From contig CAMZGS010000010.1 of the NCBI GenBank assembly GCA_947306475.1, forward strand, positions 62,001-126,000: 64,000 nucleotides of DNA, given 5' to 3'. The notes under the pieces are model-generated. The model was not told the origin of the DNA and searched no databases. It saw only the letters and a list, made by a program, of their open reading frames with translations. The stretch's first letter is position 1. The number at the start of each line of letters is the position of its first letter. The position numbers and the translations under genes are program-made. Positions 11,060 through 18,940 of the stretch are shown piece by piece. Source of the DNA: an uncultured Comamonas sp. GTDB taxonomy: Bacteria > Pseudomonadota > Gammaproteobacteria > Burkholderiales > Burkholderiaceae_C.

Positions 11060-12139
11060 TTACAGCTTTTGCGACATCATGAAGTTGTCGAAGCGGGCCT
11101 CGGCAAAGCGGAACCACAGCACCTGATCGCGCTGGAAGTTGCGGTAGTCGCTGTAGATCTTCTTCCAGTCGGGGTTGCTGTTTTCCAGCTCGCTGTACAG
11201 CTCCATGGCGGCCTTGAAGGAGGCATCCATCACCTGTTGCGGGAAGGGCAGCACCCGGGCCTTGGCAGCCACCAGTTGCTTCAAGGCAGCCGGGTTGCGG
11301 GCGTCGTACTTGGCCTGGGTGGAGACATGGGCTTCCAGCGCTGCAGCGCGCACCACGGCCTTGTATTCGCTGGACAGACCGTTGAATGCCTTGTCGTTGA
11401 TGTAGAACGACAGGTGCAGCGAGCCTTCCCACCAGCCGGGGTAGTAGTAGAACGGTGCAACCTTGTTCAGGCCCAGCTTCAGATCGTCGTAGGGGCCGAT
11501 CCACTCAGCGGCGTCGATGGTGCCCTTTTCCAGCGACTGGTAGATCTCGCCGGCGGGGATGTTCTGCGGCACCACGCCCAGGCGCTCCAGCACCTTGCCG
11601 GCAAAGCCGCCGACGCGGAATTTCAGACCCTTCAGATCGTCCAGCGACTTCACTTCCTTGCGGAACCAGCCCCCCATCTGGGTGCCGGTGTTGCCACCAG
11701 GCTGCACCACGATGTTGTACTTGGCGTAGAACTCGTTCATCAGCTTCTCGCCATTGCCATCCAGCATCCACGACGTGAGCTGGCGCGAGTTCATGCCGAA
11801 GGGAATGGCACCACCAATGGCAAACACCTCGTTCTTGCCAAAGAAGTAGTACGGTGCGGTGTGGCACATCTCCACAGTGCCGCTTTGCACGCCATCGACC
11901 ACGTTGAAGGCGGGCATCAGCTCACCGGCCTGGTGCACCGAGACATCGAACTTGCCACCGGTCATGCGCTTGACGGCTCCGGCAAACACATCGGCTGCAC
12001 CGTAGATGGTGTCCAGCGACTTGGGGAAGCTCGAAGCAATGCGCCAACGCAGCGCAGCCTGGGCATGGACGGCGGGTGCAGCAGCGGCAGCCAGGATACC
12101 GGCCATACCGGCATTTTTGAGCATTGAGCGACGATCCAT
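11060..12139 (-). CDS. TRAP transporter solute-binding protein, DctP family (TakP-like), copy 1
   Basis: DctP proteins capture organic acids in the periplasm for TRAP (tripartite) importers. The 359-residue protein begins MDRRSMLKNAG followed by an alanine-rich stretch ending VHAQA, a twin-arginine-type signal peptide. The mature part has the TakP-like landmarks FPKSLDTIYG, NTGTQMGGWFRKE, GPYDD and YYYPGWWEG, which in that subfamily go with 2-oxoacid ligands. It is a clear paralogue of the next gene upstream. No DctQ or DctM membrane subunits are adjacent, so it must work with a permease encoded elsewhere or act as an orphan. A terminator lies on each side, so it appears monocistronic. Confidence 0.9.
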   Translation of the reverse strand: MDRRSMLKNAGMAGILAAAAAPAVHAQAALRWRIASSFPKSLDTIYGAADVFAGAVKRMTGGKFDVSVHQAGELMPAFNVVDGVQSGTVEMCHTAPYYFFGKNEVFAIGGAIPFGMNSRQLTSWMLDGNGEKLMNEFYAKYNIVVQPGGNTGTQMGGWFRKEVKSLDDLKGLKFRVGGFAGKVLERLGVVPQNIPAGEIYQSLEKGTIDAAEWIGPYDDLKLGLNKVAPFYYYPGWWEGSLHLSFYINDKAFNGLSSEYKAVVRAAALEAHVSTQAKYDARNPAALKQLVAAKARVLPFPQQVMDASFKAAMELYSELENSNPDWKKIYSDYRNFQRDQVLWFRFAEARFDNFMMSQKL

Positions 12140-12250
12140 AAGTGTGTGTCTCCTGTTGAAAGGTCATTGAGGGCAGTGCATTCTGACGGCTTTTGGACGA
12201 TTACCCCCAAAAAAAGCTTGAATGTTTTTCACAGATGTCTGCGATAAAAA

Positions 12251-12296
12251 ACAGGGGCCTGCTTACCCCTATTGACAAGGATAAGCAAGCCCCTGT
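12251..12296 (-). terminator. Intrinsic terminator of TRAP binding-protein gene 2
   Basis: Read on the minus strand, ACAGGGGC-TTGCTTA pairs with TAAGCA-GGCCCCTGT around a long loop and is followed by a run of T. It separates the two paralogous TRAP binding-protein genes, so they are probably separate transcripts. Confidence 0.75.
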
Positions 12297-12339
12297 ATGG
12301 CCGATCAGGCTGCTCCGGGCAGCCTGGACGGTGCACGCC

Positions 12340-13422
12340 TTACAGCTTGATGGAGTGCATGTAGCTGTTGTAACGGAACTCGGAGTAGCGGTCCCACAGC
12401 AGCTGATCGCGCTGGAAGGCGCGCATGTGCTGGTGGATCTTCTTGAACATGGGCGACTTGGCTTCATGCTCGGCAAACACTTCCATGGCGGCCTTGTAGC
12501 CGGCATCCATGAAGTCCTTGGGGAAGGAGCGCAGCTTGGTGCCTTCAGCCACCAGCTTCTTCAGGGCGACGGGGTTCAGGGCGTCGTACTTGTTGGTCAT
12601 GTCGCGTGCGGCCACCTTGCAGGCCACGTCCACCATGGTCTGGTATTCCTTGGGCAGAGCGGCATAGGCCTTGGTGTTGATGAAGAACTCCAGTTCTGCA
12701 CCGCCTTCCCACCAGCCGGGGTAGTAGTAGTAAGGAGCCACCTTGGCAAAGCCGAGCTTCTGGTCGTCGTACGGGCCGACGAACTCCACGGCATCCAGCG
12801 TGCCCTTTTCCAGAGCCTGGTACACCTCGCCCACGGGCATGTTCTGCGACACCACGCCCAGCTTGGCCATCGCATCGCCAAACAGGCCGCCGCCCAGACG
12901 CATCTTCAGGCCCTTGAGGTCTGCAACCGACTTGATTTCCTTGCGGTACCAGCCACCCATCTGCGTGCCGGTGTTGCCGGCGCTCTGACTGCGGATGTTG
13001 TACTGCGCGTAGAACTCGTCCATCAGCTGGCGGCCACCGCCGTGCTCCATCCAGGCATCCATCTGACGTGCAGTCAGACCGAAGGGCACGCCGCAGCCAA
13101 AGGCAAAGATGTAGTCCTTGCCGGTGAAGTAGTAAGGCGCCGTCAGCGCCATTTCCACGGTGCCGTTCTGCAGGCCATCGACCACGCCAAAGGCGGGCAT
13201 CAACTCACCGGCTGCGTGCACCGAAACTTCGAACTTGCCGCCAGAGAGGTCGCGCACCGTTTGGGCAAACTTTTCACCGCTGCCGAAAATGGTGTCCAAC
13301 GACTTGGGGAAACTGGCGGCCATGCGCCAACGCACCGACGGCTGTGCATGTACGGCCGGAGCCACGCCGGCAGCCAAAACACCGGCGATACCGGCACGCT
13401 TGATCAAGGAACGACGATCCAT
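12340..13422 (-). CDS. TRAP transporter solute-binding protein, DctP family (TakP-like), copy 2
   Basis: A 360-residue paralogue of the downstream gene, matching it along its whole length with motifs FPKSLDTIFG, NTGTQMGGWYRKE, GPYDD and YYYYPGWWEG. The N-terminus MDRRSLIKRAG is again a twin-arginine signal with cleavage after VHAQP or nearby. The conserved GPYDD and arginine-containing RKEIKS segments suggest the same class of carboxylate ligand as copy 1, with different specificity possible. No TRAP permease genes are adjacent. A tandem duplication followed by divergence is the simplest origin. Confidence 0.9.
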   Translation of the reverse strand: MDRRSLIKRAGIAGVLAAGVAPAVHAQPSVRWRMAASFPKSLDTIFGSGEKFAQTVRDLSGGKFEVSVHAAGELMPAFGVVDGLQNGTVEMALTAPYYFTGKDYIFAFGCGVPFGLTARQMDAWMEHGGGRQLMDEFYAQYNIRSQSAGNTGTQMGGWYRKEIKSVADLKGLKMRLGGGLFGDAMAKLGVVSQNMPVGEVYQALEKGTLDAVEFVGPYDDQKLGFAKVAPYYYYPGWWEGGAELEFFINTKAYAALPKEYQTMVDVACKVAARDMTNKYDALNPVALKKLVAEGTKLRSFPKDFMDAGYKAAMEVFAEHEAKSPMFKKIHQHMRAFQRDQLLWDRYSEFRYNSYMHSIKL

Positions 13423-13655
13423 AGCATCTCCTGGATAAATAGGTGTGCGTGAACGCGCATCAGGCCCATTGCCCAGTGCGCTGCGCGAACTGCACAGTAT
13501 TCCATAAGCAAATGCCGGCTTTTGCTTTAAAAAATGTGAATCTGCCCGAACTGCCTACGCAAAGCACTATGGCAGACATAACATTAGGGAAAACCCCAGG
13601 ATCATCCACCAGGCGCACCCCTTTCCCTTGGAAGAAAGCGTGCGCCCAGCCTTGA

Positions 13656-15533
13656 CTACGACAGAAAGCGCTGACGGATGCTGCGCTCAATGCCCTCAGC
13701 ATCCAGCCCTTGCAGGGCCAGCAACCTGGCCGGGTCGCCATGTTCGATGAAGCGGTCGGGCAGCCCCAGCTGCAGCACCGGCCTGACGATGCCCGCCTGG
13801 GCCAGTGCCTCCATCACGGCGCTGCCTGCCCCGCCCTGGATGCAGCCCTCTTCCACCGTCACCAGGGCATCGTGGCTGGCTGCCAGTTGCAGCAGCAGCT
13901 CGGTGTCCAGCGGCTTGGCCCAGCGCATGTTGGCCACGGTGGCATCGAGCTTGTCTGCCGCCTCCAGTGCCGGGTACAGCAAGGTGCCAAACGCCAGAAT
14001 GGCAATCCTTTGCGCCTGCTCGGGGTTGTGCATGGTGCGGCGGATCTCGCCCTTGCCAAAGGGCAGGCTGCTCAGGTCCGGCAACGGCGCCACACCGACA
14101 CCGGCGCCGCGCGGGTAACGCACGCACACCGGATGGTCCTGCTCGTAGGCCGTGGTCAGCAGCTGGCGACACTCGCGCTCATCGGCCGGGCAGGCCATGC
14201 TCATGTTCGGGATGCAGCGCACGAACGCAATGTCGTACGCACCGGCGTGCGTGGCACCGTCGGCCCCCACCAGCCCGGCACGATCCAGGGCAAACACCAC
14301 AGGCAGCTTTTGCAGCGCCACGTCGTGGATCAGCTGGTCGTAGGCACGCTGCAGGAAGGTCGAGTAAATCGCCACCACAGGCTTGAGGCCCTCGCAGGCC
14401 AGGCCAGCACCAAAGGTGACGGCGTGCTGCTCGGCAATGCCGACGTCGTAATAGCGGTCCGGGAAACGCTTGTGAAACTCCACCATGCCCGAACCTTCGC
14501 GCATGGCCGGGGTGATGCCCACCAGGCGCTGATCGTGCTCCGCCATATCACACAGCCACTGACCAAACACCTGGGTGAAGGTGGGCTTGGGCGGGGTGGC
14601 GGGTTGCACGATCCCCACCTTCGGGTCGAACTTGCCGGGGCCGTGGTAGGTGATGGGGTCCATTTCGGCGAGCTTGTAGCCCTGGCCCTTTTTGGTGACC
14701 ACGTGCAAAAACTGCGGGCCGTCGAGCTGGCGGATGTTCTCCAGCGTGGGGATGAGCGAATCCAGATCGTGTCCGTCGATCGGGCCGATGTAGTTGAAGC
14801 CAAAGTTCTCGAACAGCGTGGCCGGCACCACCATGCCCTTGGCGTGCTGCTCCAGACGCTTGGCCAGCTCCAGCAGCGGGGGCACGTTCTTGAGCACGTT
14901 CTTGCCCACATGGCGCGCAGCAGCATAGAACTGGCCGCTCATCAGCTGCGCCAGATAGCGGTTGAGCGCGCCCACCGGCGGGCTGATGCTCATGTCGTTG
15001 TCGTTGAGGATGACCAGCAGATTGCCATCCAGCACACCGGCGTTGTTCATGGCCTCAAAGGCCATGCCCGCCGTCATCGCACCATCGCCAATCACCGCAA
15101 TTGCGCGGCGCTTTTCACCCTTGCGCTTGGCCGCCATGGCCATGCCCAGTGCTGCCGAGATGCTGGTGGACGAGTGCGCCGTGCCAAAGGTGTCGTAGGG
15201 GCTTTCGGTGCGCACCGGAAAGCCGGAGATGCCGCCCAGCTGGCGCAGCGTGGGCATGCGATCGCGCCGGCCAGTGAGGATCTTGTGCGGATAGGTCTGG
15301 TGCCCCACGTCCCAGACGATGCGGTCGTAGGGCGTATTGAACACGTAGTGCAGCGCCACCGTCAGTTCCACCGTTCCCAGGTTGGAACTCAAATGCCCTC
15401 CCGTCCTGGACACACTGTCGAGCACGTAGGCCCGCAGCTCATCGGCCACCGCTGGCAACTGCCCGCGCGCCATGGCACGCAGATCGGCAGGATCATTTAT
15501 TTTTTGCAGCAAAGGGTAGGCATTGGCTGTCAT
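13656..15533 (-). CDS. dxs: 1-deoxy-D-xylulose-5-phosphate synthase
   Basis: Dxs condenses pyruvate and glyceraldehyde 3-phosphate with thiamine diphosphate in the first step of the MEP isoprenoid pathway. The 625-residue length is typical. The thiamine diphosphate motif GDGAMTAG...NDNDMS lies near residues 150-185, the transketolase-type pyrimidine domain includes [15 protein letters not shown], and the C-terminal domain ends near [13 protein letters not shown]. It is third in the xseB-ispA-dxs operon on the minus strand, 83 bp after ispA, so supply of C5 units and farnesyl diphosphate synthesis are encoded together. Confidence 0.97.
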   Translation of the reverse strand: MTANAYPLLQKINDPADLRAMARGQLPAVADELRAYVLDSVSRTGGHLSSNLGTVELTVALHYVFNTPYDRIVWDVGHQTYPHKILTGRRDRMPTLRQLGGISGFPVRTESPYDTFGTAHSSTSISAALGMAMAAKRKGEKRRAIAVIGDGAMTAGMAFEAMNNAGVLDGNLLVILNDNDMSISPPVGALNRYLAQLMSGQFYAAARHVGKNVLKNVPPLLELAKRLEQHAKGMVVPATLFENFGFNYIGPIDGHDLDSLIPTLENIRQLDGPQFLHVVTKKGQGYKLAEMDPITYHGPGKFDPKVGIVQPATPPKPTFTQVFGQWLCDMAEHDQRLVGITPAMREGSGMVEFHKRFPDRYYDVGIAEQHAVTFGAGLACEGLKPVVAIYSTFLQRAYDQLIHDVALQKLPVVFALDRAGLVGADGATHAGAYDIAFVRCIPNMSMACPADERECRQLLTTAYEQDHPVCVRYPRGAGVGVAPLPDLSSLPFGKGEIRRTMHNPEQAQRIAILAFGTLLYPALEAADKLDATVANMRWAKPLDTELLLQLAASHDALVTVEEGCIQGGAGSAVMEALAQAGIVRPVLQLGLPDRFIEHGDPARLLALQGLDAEGIERSIRQRFLS

Positions 15534-15564
15534 TTATCCAATCTCTCAGAGCTAAAAGCACCAA

Positions 15565-15579
15565 GGGGCCTGCGGCCCC
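15565..15579. other. GC-rich hairpin between ispA and dxs
   Basis: GGGGCC-TGC-GGCCCC forms a 6-bp stem in the 83-bp gap between ispA and dxs. No T-run follows on the minus strand, so it is unlikely to be a full terminator. It may be an mRNA-processing element or a worn copy of the dispersed repeat, since TAGCT-like ends flank it. Confidence 0.4.
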
Positions 15580-15616
15580 AGCTATCTTTATATGAGCACC
15601 AGGTGCCAGCACTGCA

Positions 15617-16534
15617 CTAATGCGAGCGCCCCACCACCTGATGGGCCAGTGCCAGCAAAGCGCGCGTATCGGCCAGACCCGAGCGCTGCAACGCCTCACA
15701 GGCCTGCACCAGCAAATCCTGCGCCAGCGCCTGCGCGTCTTCCAGCCCCAGCAGGGCCACGTAGGTTGGCTTGTCGCAGGCGGCATCCTTGCCCGGAGTC
15801 TTGCCCAGCGTGGCGGCATCGGCCACCACGTCCAGCACATCGTCCACCACCTGAAACGCCAGCCCCAGCGCCTGCGCGTAGCTGTGCAGGGCCGACAGCG
15901 TCTGCGCATCCACCTGTCCGCAGGCAGCGCCCAACTGAACGCTGGCCTGCAGCAAGGCGCCGGTCTTGAGGCTGTGCATCTGGCGCAGCTGCGCTTCCGT
16001 CAGCTGCCGGCCTACGCTGGCCAGGTCGATGGCCTGGCCACCAGCCATGCCCTGTGCGCCGGCCGCCAGTGCCAGAATGCGGCAGCACTGCGCCTGGATG
16101 GCGGCGGGCACCTGGTCTTCATGCGGGGTGAGCAATTCAAAAGCCTGTGCCTGCAAGGCATCGCCTGCCAGCAGTGCGCGCGCTTCGCCAAAGGCCACAT
16201 GCACCGTGGGCTTGCCGCGGCGCAGCACATCGTTGTCCATGCAGGGCATGTCGTCGTGCACCAGGGAATAGGCATGGATCAGCTCCACCGCACACGCAGC
16301 ACGCAGCGCGGCCTGCCCATGCCCGCCCACGGCCTGCGCCGCAGCCAGCACCAGCAAGGGGCGCAGACGTTTGCCGCCGTCGAGCACTGCATAGCGCATG
16401 ACCTCCCCCAGTCCGGCGGGGGCTCCCACGCCCACCCAGTCCGTCAGGGCCTGCTCCACCTGGGCCAGCTGCTGCTGCGCCCAGGCAGAAAAGTCGAAAT
16501 CGTGGTGTGCATGCTGTTGGGTCTGGGCTGGCAT
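15617..16534 (-). CDS. ispA: Farnesyl diphosphate synthase (polyprenyl synthetase family)
   Basis: IspA adds isopentenyl diphosphate to dimethylallyl and geranyl diphosphate to make farnesyl diphosphate, precursor of quinones and undecaprenyl phosphate. The 305-residue protein has the first aspartate-rich motif DDMPCMD at 94-100, preceded by GGKRLRP, and the second, DDVLD, near 230. The start codon overlaps the xseB stop (ATGA), showing translational coupling. dxs follows. The xseB-ispA-dxs order is common across proteobacteria. Confidence 0.95.
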   Translation of the reverse strand: MPAQTQQHAHHDFDFSAWAQQQLAQVEQALTDWVGVGAPAGLGEVMRYAVLDGGKRLRPLLVLAAAQAVGGHGQAALRAACAVELIHAYSLVHDDMPCMDNDVLRRGKPTVHVAFGEARALLAGDALQAQAFELLTPHEDQVPAAIQAQCCRILALAAGAQGMAGGQAIDLASVGRQLTEAQLRQMHSLKTGALLQASVQLGAACGQVDAQTLSALHSYAQALGLAFQVVDDVLDVVADAATLGKTPGKDAACDKPTYVALLGLEDAQALAQDLLVQACEALQRSGLADTRALLALAHQVVGRSH

Positions 16535-16791
16535 CAGTGCTTTCCTGCTTCGGGCGTCCAGGGTTTGAACTCTCCCCCGTCAATTTGCAAAATCTGCTGT
16601 TCCACCGCATCCAGCTGGGCGTGGCAGTAGCGCAGCAGCACCGAGGCACGGCGATAGCCTTCCAGCATCTGCGCCAGGGACAGAGTGCCCGATTCCATGG
16701 CTTGAGCCAGCTCCTGCAACTCGGCCTGGGCGGCTTCGTAGCTGGCGGGCTCATCAAGAGGGGATTTGGCGGCGGCGCGCTTGGCAGGCAT
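16534..16791 (-). CDS. xseB: Exodeoxyribonuclease VII small subunit
   Basis: XseB is the small helical subunit of exonuclease VII, which degrades single-stranded DNA together with XseA. The 85-residue protein has the family core SYEAAQAELQELAQAMESG followed by LSLAQMLEGYRRASVLLRYC. It heads the xseB-ispA-dxs operon and overlaps ispA by 4 bases. The large subunit xseA lies about 5.5 kb away in this window. Confidence 0.93.
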   Translation of the reverse strand: MPAKRAAAKSPLDEPASYEAAQAELQELAQAMESGTLSLAQMLEGYRRASVLLRYCHAQLDAVEQQILQIDGGEFKPWTPEAGKH

Positions 16792-16900
16792 GGCGAAGGT
16801 CAGAACAGGACGAAACCACGCATTCTAGTGCGCTCCCTGTACTGCGCCGAGCGAGCGGGTTGCAATTGGCGCGGGACCGCCGCTTTGCTGCACCAACGAA

Positions 16901-16922
16901 AAAAGGAGCCGAAGCTCCTTTT
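16901..16922 (-). terminator. Intrinsic terminator of tRNA-Gly(GCC) copy 1
   Basis: AAAAGGAGC pairs with GCTCCTTTT around a 4-base loop. On the minus strand it follows the tRNA gene by about 45 bases and ends in a T-run. Confidence 0.75.
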
Positions 16923-16968
16923 CTTTCTTGAACGTCCCGCCGACATGGCACCCACGGGACACAAATTC

Positions 16969-17044
16969 TGGAGCGGGAAATCGGTCTCGAACCGACGACC
17001 TCAACCTTGGCAAGGTTGCGCTCTACCAACTGAGCTATTCCCGC
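16969..17044 (-). tRNA. tRNA-Gly(GCC), copy 1
   Basis: A 76-nt tRNA with a perfect 7-bp acceptor stem (GCGGGAA/TTCCCGC), U discriminator and encoded CCA. The anticodon loop TTGCCAA gives anticodon GCC. The D-arm (AGCTCAGTTGGTAGAGC) and T-arm (GGTTCGAGACC) are standard. An identical gene lies at 55704-55779 in the same orientation. Confidence 0.97.
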
Positions 17045-17197
17045 ATTGCTGTGTGATGCTCACCTTTTCGTCAGCGCTCATCAACAGAACGGGCGCAATT
17101 ATGAACCATTTTTTGGACCCTTTCGGGCATTTCTGGAAATTTTTCGAGTGTCGCAGGTCGCTGCGGTAGGGTGCAGGATGGGCAGCCAAGCCCAGTG

Positions 17198-17835
17198 ATG
17201 GAGCTACCGAATCCCTACAATGAGCCCCCTGCTCACACGCTGGAGTCTGTCTTGAAGCTCACTTGCGCACCTTCTTCCTGGCTGCACCGCACGCTGCCAG
17301 TGTGTGCTGCTGGTCTGTTGGGCGTAGCCAGCTTGCTGCTGCTGCCACCACCGGCTGCACTGTTGGCCGCAGCCCCCGAACTGGCAGCACTACCCCCCTG
17401 GGCACAACGTGTACTGCCGAGCCTGAACCCACTGCTGCTGGTACTGGGCTTCAGCGCCATCGGAGGCGCGCTGGCGCATCGGGCCGGACTGCACAGTATC
17501 CTGGCAGGCACGGCGCAGGGACAGCCCACACCTGTTCGAGTATGGATTGCGTGCGCGGGCTGGGGCTTGCTGGTGGGCGCGGCTGTGCATACCCTGGATC
17601 GGCTACTGGCTCCTGCACTGGGCCAGGCCTGGCAGGATTTGGCACAGACTCAGACGGGGTCGCCCGAGTCTCGCCTGCTTGTTGGTCTGGTTTACGGCGG
17701 CCTGGCCGAGGAAGTCATTGCCCGCTGGGGGCTTCCGTCTATGGCTGGCTGTTCTGCCGCCACCACCTGGAAGCCGCCATGGTCGCCCACGCCGCCAGTC
17801 ACCTGGGGCTGTGGGCCTTGCAGGCTATGGTCTGA
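17198..17835 (+). pseudogene. CPBP-family intramembrane protease, frameshifted
   Basis: The first part encodes a hydrophobic N-terminus and helices, then LLVGLVYGGLAEEVIAR, carrying the EExxxR signature of CPBP (CAAX/Abi-type) glutamic intramembrane proteases. Just after this, around 17725-17745, the family-like sequence continues in a different frame: GWLFCRHHLEAAMVAHAASH, which matches the second conserved CPBP motif, and ends at a stop at 17833-17835. The original frame instead reads into unrelated sequence to 17962. One small insertion or deletion therefore separates the two catalytic motifs. The ATG at 17198 is the best start; another lies at 17171. A sequencing error is possible, but the adjoining AraC stub argues for real decay. 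Confidence 0.7.
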
Positions 17836-18060
17836 CTGGCTGCGCTGGCCCACGAAGCCGGACTCAGCCGTTACGCACTGGTACGCAGCTTTGCGCGCGC
17901 CACTGGCCTCACCCCCCACGCCTACCTGGTACAGCGCCGACTACAGCACGCCCGCAGCTTGATCGCTCAGGGTACGCCGCTGGGCGAAGCCGCACTGGCC
18001 AGCGGCTTTGCGGCCACTTTGGTCGTACTGGGGGCCAGACTGGCGCTAACGGACCGATAG
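17836..18060 (+). pseudogene. AraC-family regulator remnant (C-terminal helix-turn-helix only)
   Basis: In the frame starting at 17836 the translation contains LAALAHEAGLSRYALVRSFA, GLTPHAYLVQRRLQHARSLI and GEAALASGFA, unmistakably the two-HTH DNA-binding domain of an AraC/XylS regulator. No start codon, sensor domain or first helix is present, and the family sequence stops after SGFA, where the usual DQSHF-like second recognition helix should follow. It then runs into unrelated residues to TAG at 18058-18060. It abuts the CPBP pseudogene stop with no gap, so two broken genes have been joined by deletion. Confidence 0.75.
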
Positions 18061-18187
18061 CCTTCCTGTTTGACCCTCACCGGAAAAAACAGAGGATGGT
18101 GATGCTTGAGCACCGCACCACGCTTTGCATCCGTTTGAAGACAGACCTCTGCTGGCCTTGCCGGCTGTCCCATGCCAAGGAGTCCCC

Positions 18188-18625
18188 ATGGAACACCACA
18201 CCACCACTGCCATGACCGTGTTGCGCCGCTCGCAACATCTACGCCTGCCAGAGGTTGGCGCAACTGCCGGGCAGATCTGCGCCGAGTTATACGCCGAGGC
18301 CCAGGAACGCGGACTGAAGGTCGAAGGGGTCCCAATCTTCGCCGCCCGGGGACTACCGCAGGATAGCCGTACCGTGTTCGAGCTCGATATCTGCCTGCCG
18401 GTAGCAGGCGACGGTCTTCCCACGCTGCCAGCCATGCACTGTGTTCGGCGGCTTTACGAAGGGCCGTTGACGGAGCTGTTCACGCGGGGCTATCAACCAC
18501 TACTGCAAGCCATCGCCCAAGCGGGTTTGCAGCCCAATGGAAACAGCCGAGAGATCTACCACGTCTGGCATGGCCCCGGGGCCAATGACAACCGTATTGA
18601 AATCCAGATAGGTATTGCCCCGTGA
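18188..18625 (+). CDS. GyrI-like / AraC effector-binding-domain protein
   Basis: This 145-residue protein looks like a stand-alone effector-binding domain of the GyrI/Rob/BmrR superfamily (SHS2-fold, small-molecule binding). Family-like features are VPIFAARGLP, the FELDICLPV strand, the YEGPLTEL segment and the C-terminal strand NRIEIQIGIAP. No DNA-binding domain is present. The ATG at 18188 has an AAGGAG Shine-Dalgarno 5-6 bases upstream, so it is expressed on its own despite the AraC remnant just before it. It could bind toxic small molecules or be an effector domain separated from its regulator. Function is not known. Confidence 0.6.
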   Translation: MEHHTTTAMTVLRRSQHLRLPEVGATAGQICAELYAEAQERGLKVEGVPIFAARGLPQDSRTVFELDICLPVAGDGLPTLPAMHCVRRLYEGPLTELFTRGYQPLLQAIAQAGLQPNGNSREIYHVWHGPGANDNRIEIQIGIAP

Positions 18626-18795
18626 ACCATCCCCCTGCCCGTTTTGCCCCAACGACACCTCACCGCCAGTGACTTTCCGACATACCGCTCTTGGTACGCC
18701 AACAGGTTGATCGATCAACACCCTGACCCATGGACGATGCGTGGCTGGCCCATGTGCTGGCCGACACTGAAGGTGCCATCGCAACACAAAAACCA

Positions 18796-18873
18796 TAGCT
18801 TTTGGCGCTGCTTCTGTGAGGTTTTCAAGATCAAACCTTGCCAAAACCCTGAATACGTGAGCGCAAGCAGCTA
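18796..18873. repeat. 78-bp paired dispersed repeat between gyrI-like and icd genes
   Basis: The left half starts TAGCTTTTGGCGCTG and ends GGTTTT. The right half, on the minus strand, starts TAGCTGCTTGCGCTC and ends AGGGTTT. The halves face inward around an 18-bp spacer. The icd terminator follows immediately to the right. Confidence 0.8.
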
Positions 18874-18880
18874 TAAAAAA

Positions 18881-18926
18881 GCCACCTCTTGCGAGGTGGC
18901 CACGCATGGCCGACCAAAGGTCGGCC
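18881..18926 (-). terminator. Double hairpin terminator of icd
   Basis: Two perfect hairpins lie in tandem: GCCACCTC/GAGGTGGC (18881-18900) and GGCCGACC/GGTCGGCC (18908-18926). Read from icd on the minus strand, the second-met hairpin (18881-18900) is followed by six T residues, which fits intrinsic termination. Confidence 0.8.
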
Positions 18927-18940
18927 TCTGTCAGGGGCAC

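Larger units (their letters stand above)
18626..18940. other. 315-bp intergenic region with a 78-bp repeat and two hairpins
   Basis: The region lies between the converging GyrI-like and icd genes. It holds the paired repeat at 18796-18873 and two hairpins at 18881-18926. At 18730-18798 there is an open stretch of 22 codons (MDDAWLAHVLADTEGAIA...) whose last codons lie in the repeat and whose TAG is the start of the repeat core. It has GC-rich, gene-like codons and could be the tail of a lost gene. No other gene is recognisable. Confidence 0.6.

Noticed and set aside
17171-17962. A single intact 263-residue membrane protein
   Set aside because: The conserved CPBP motifs lie in two frames and the C-terminal part of the open frame is Trp/Pro-rich nonsense, so it is a frameshifted pseudogene.
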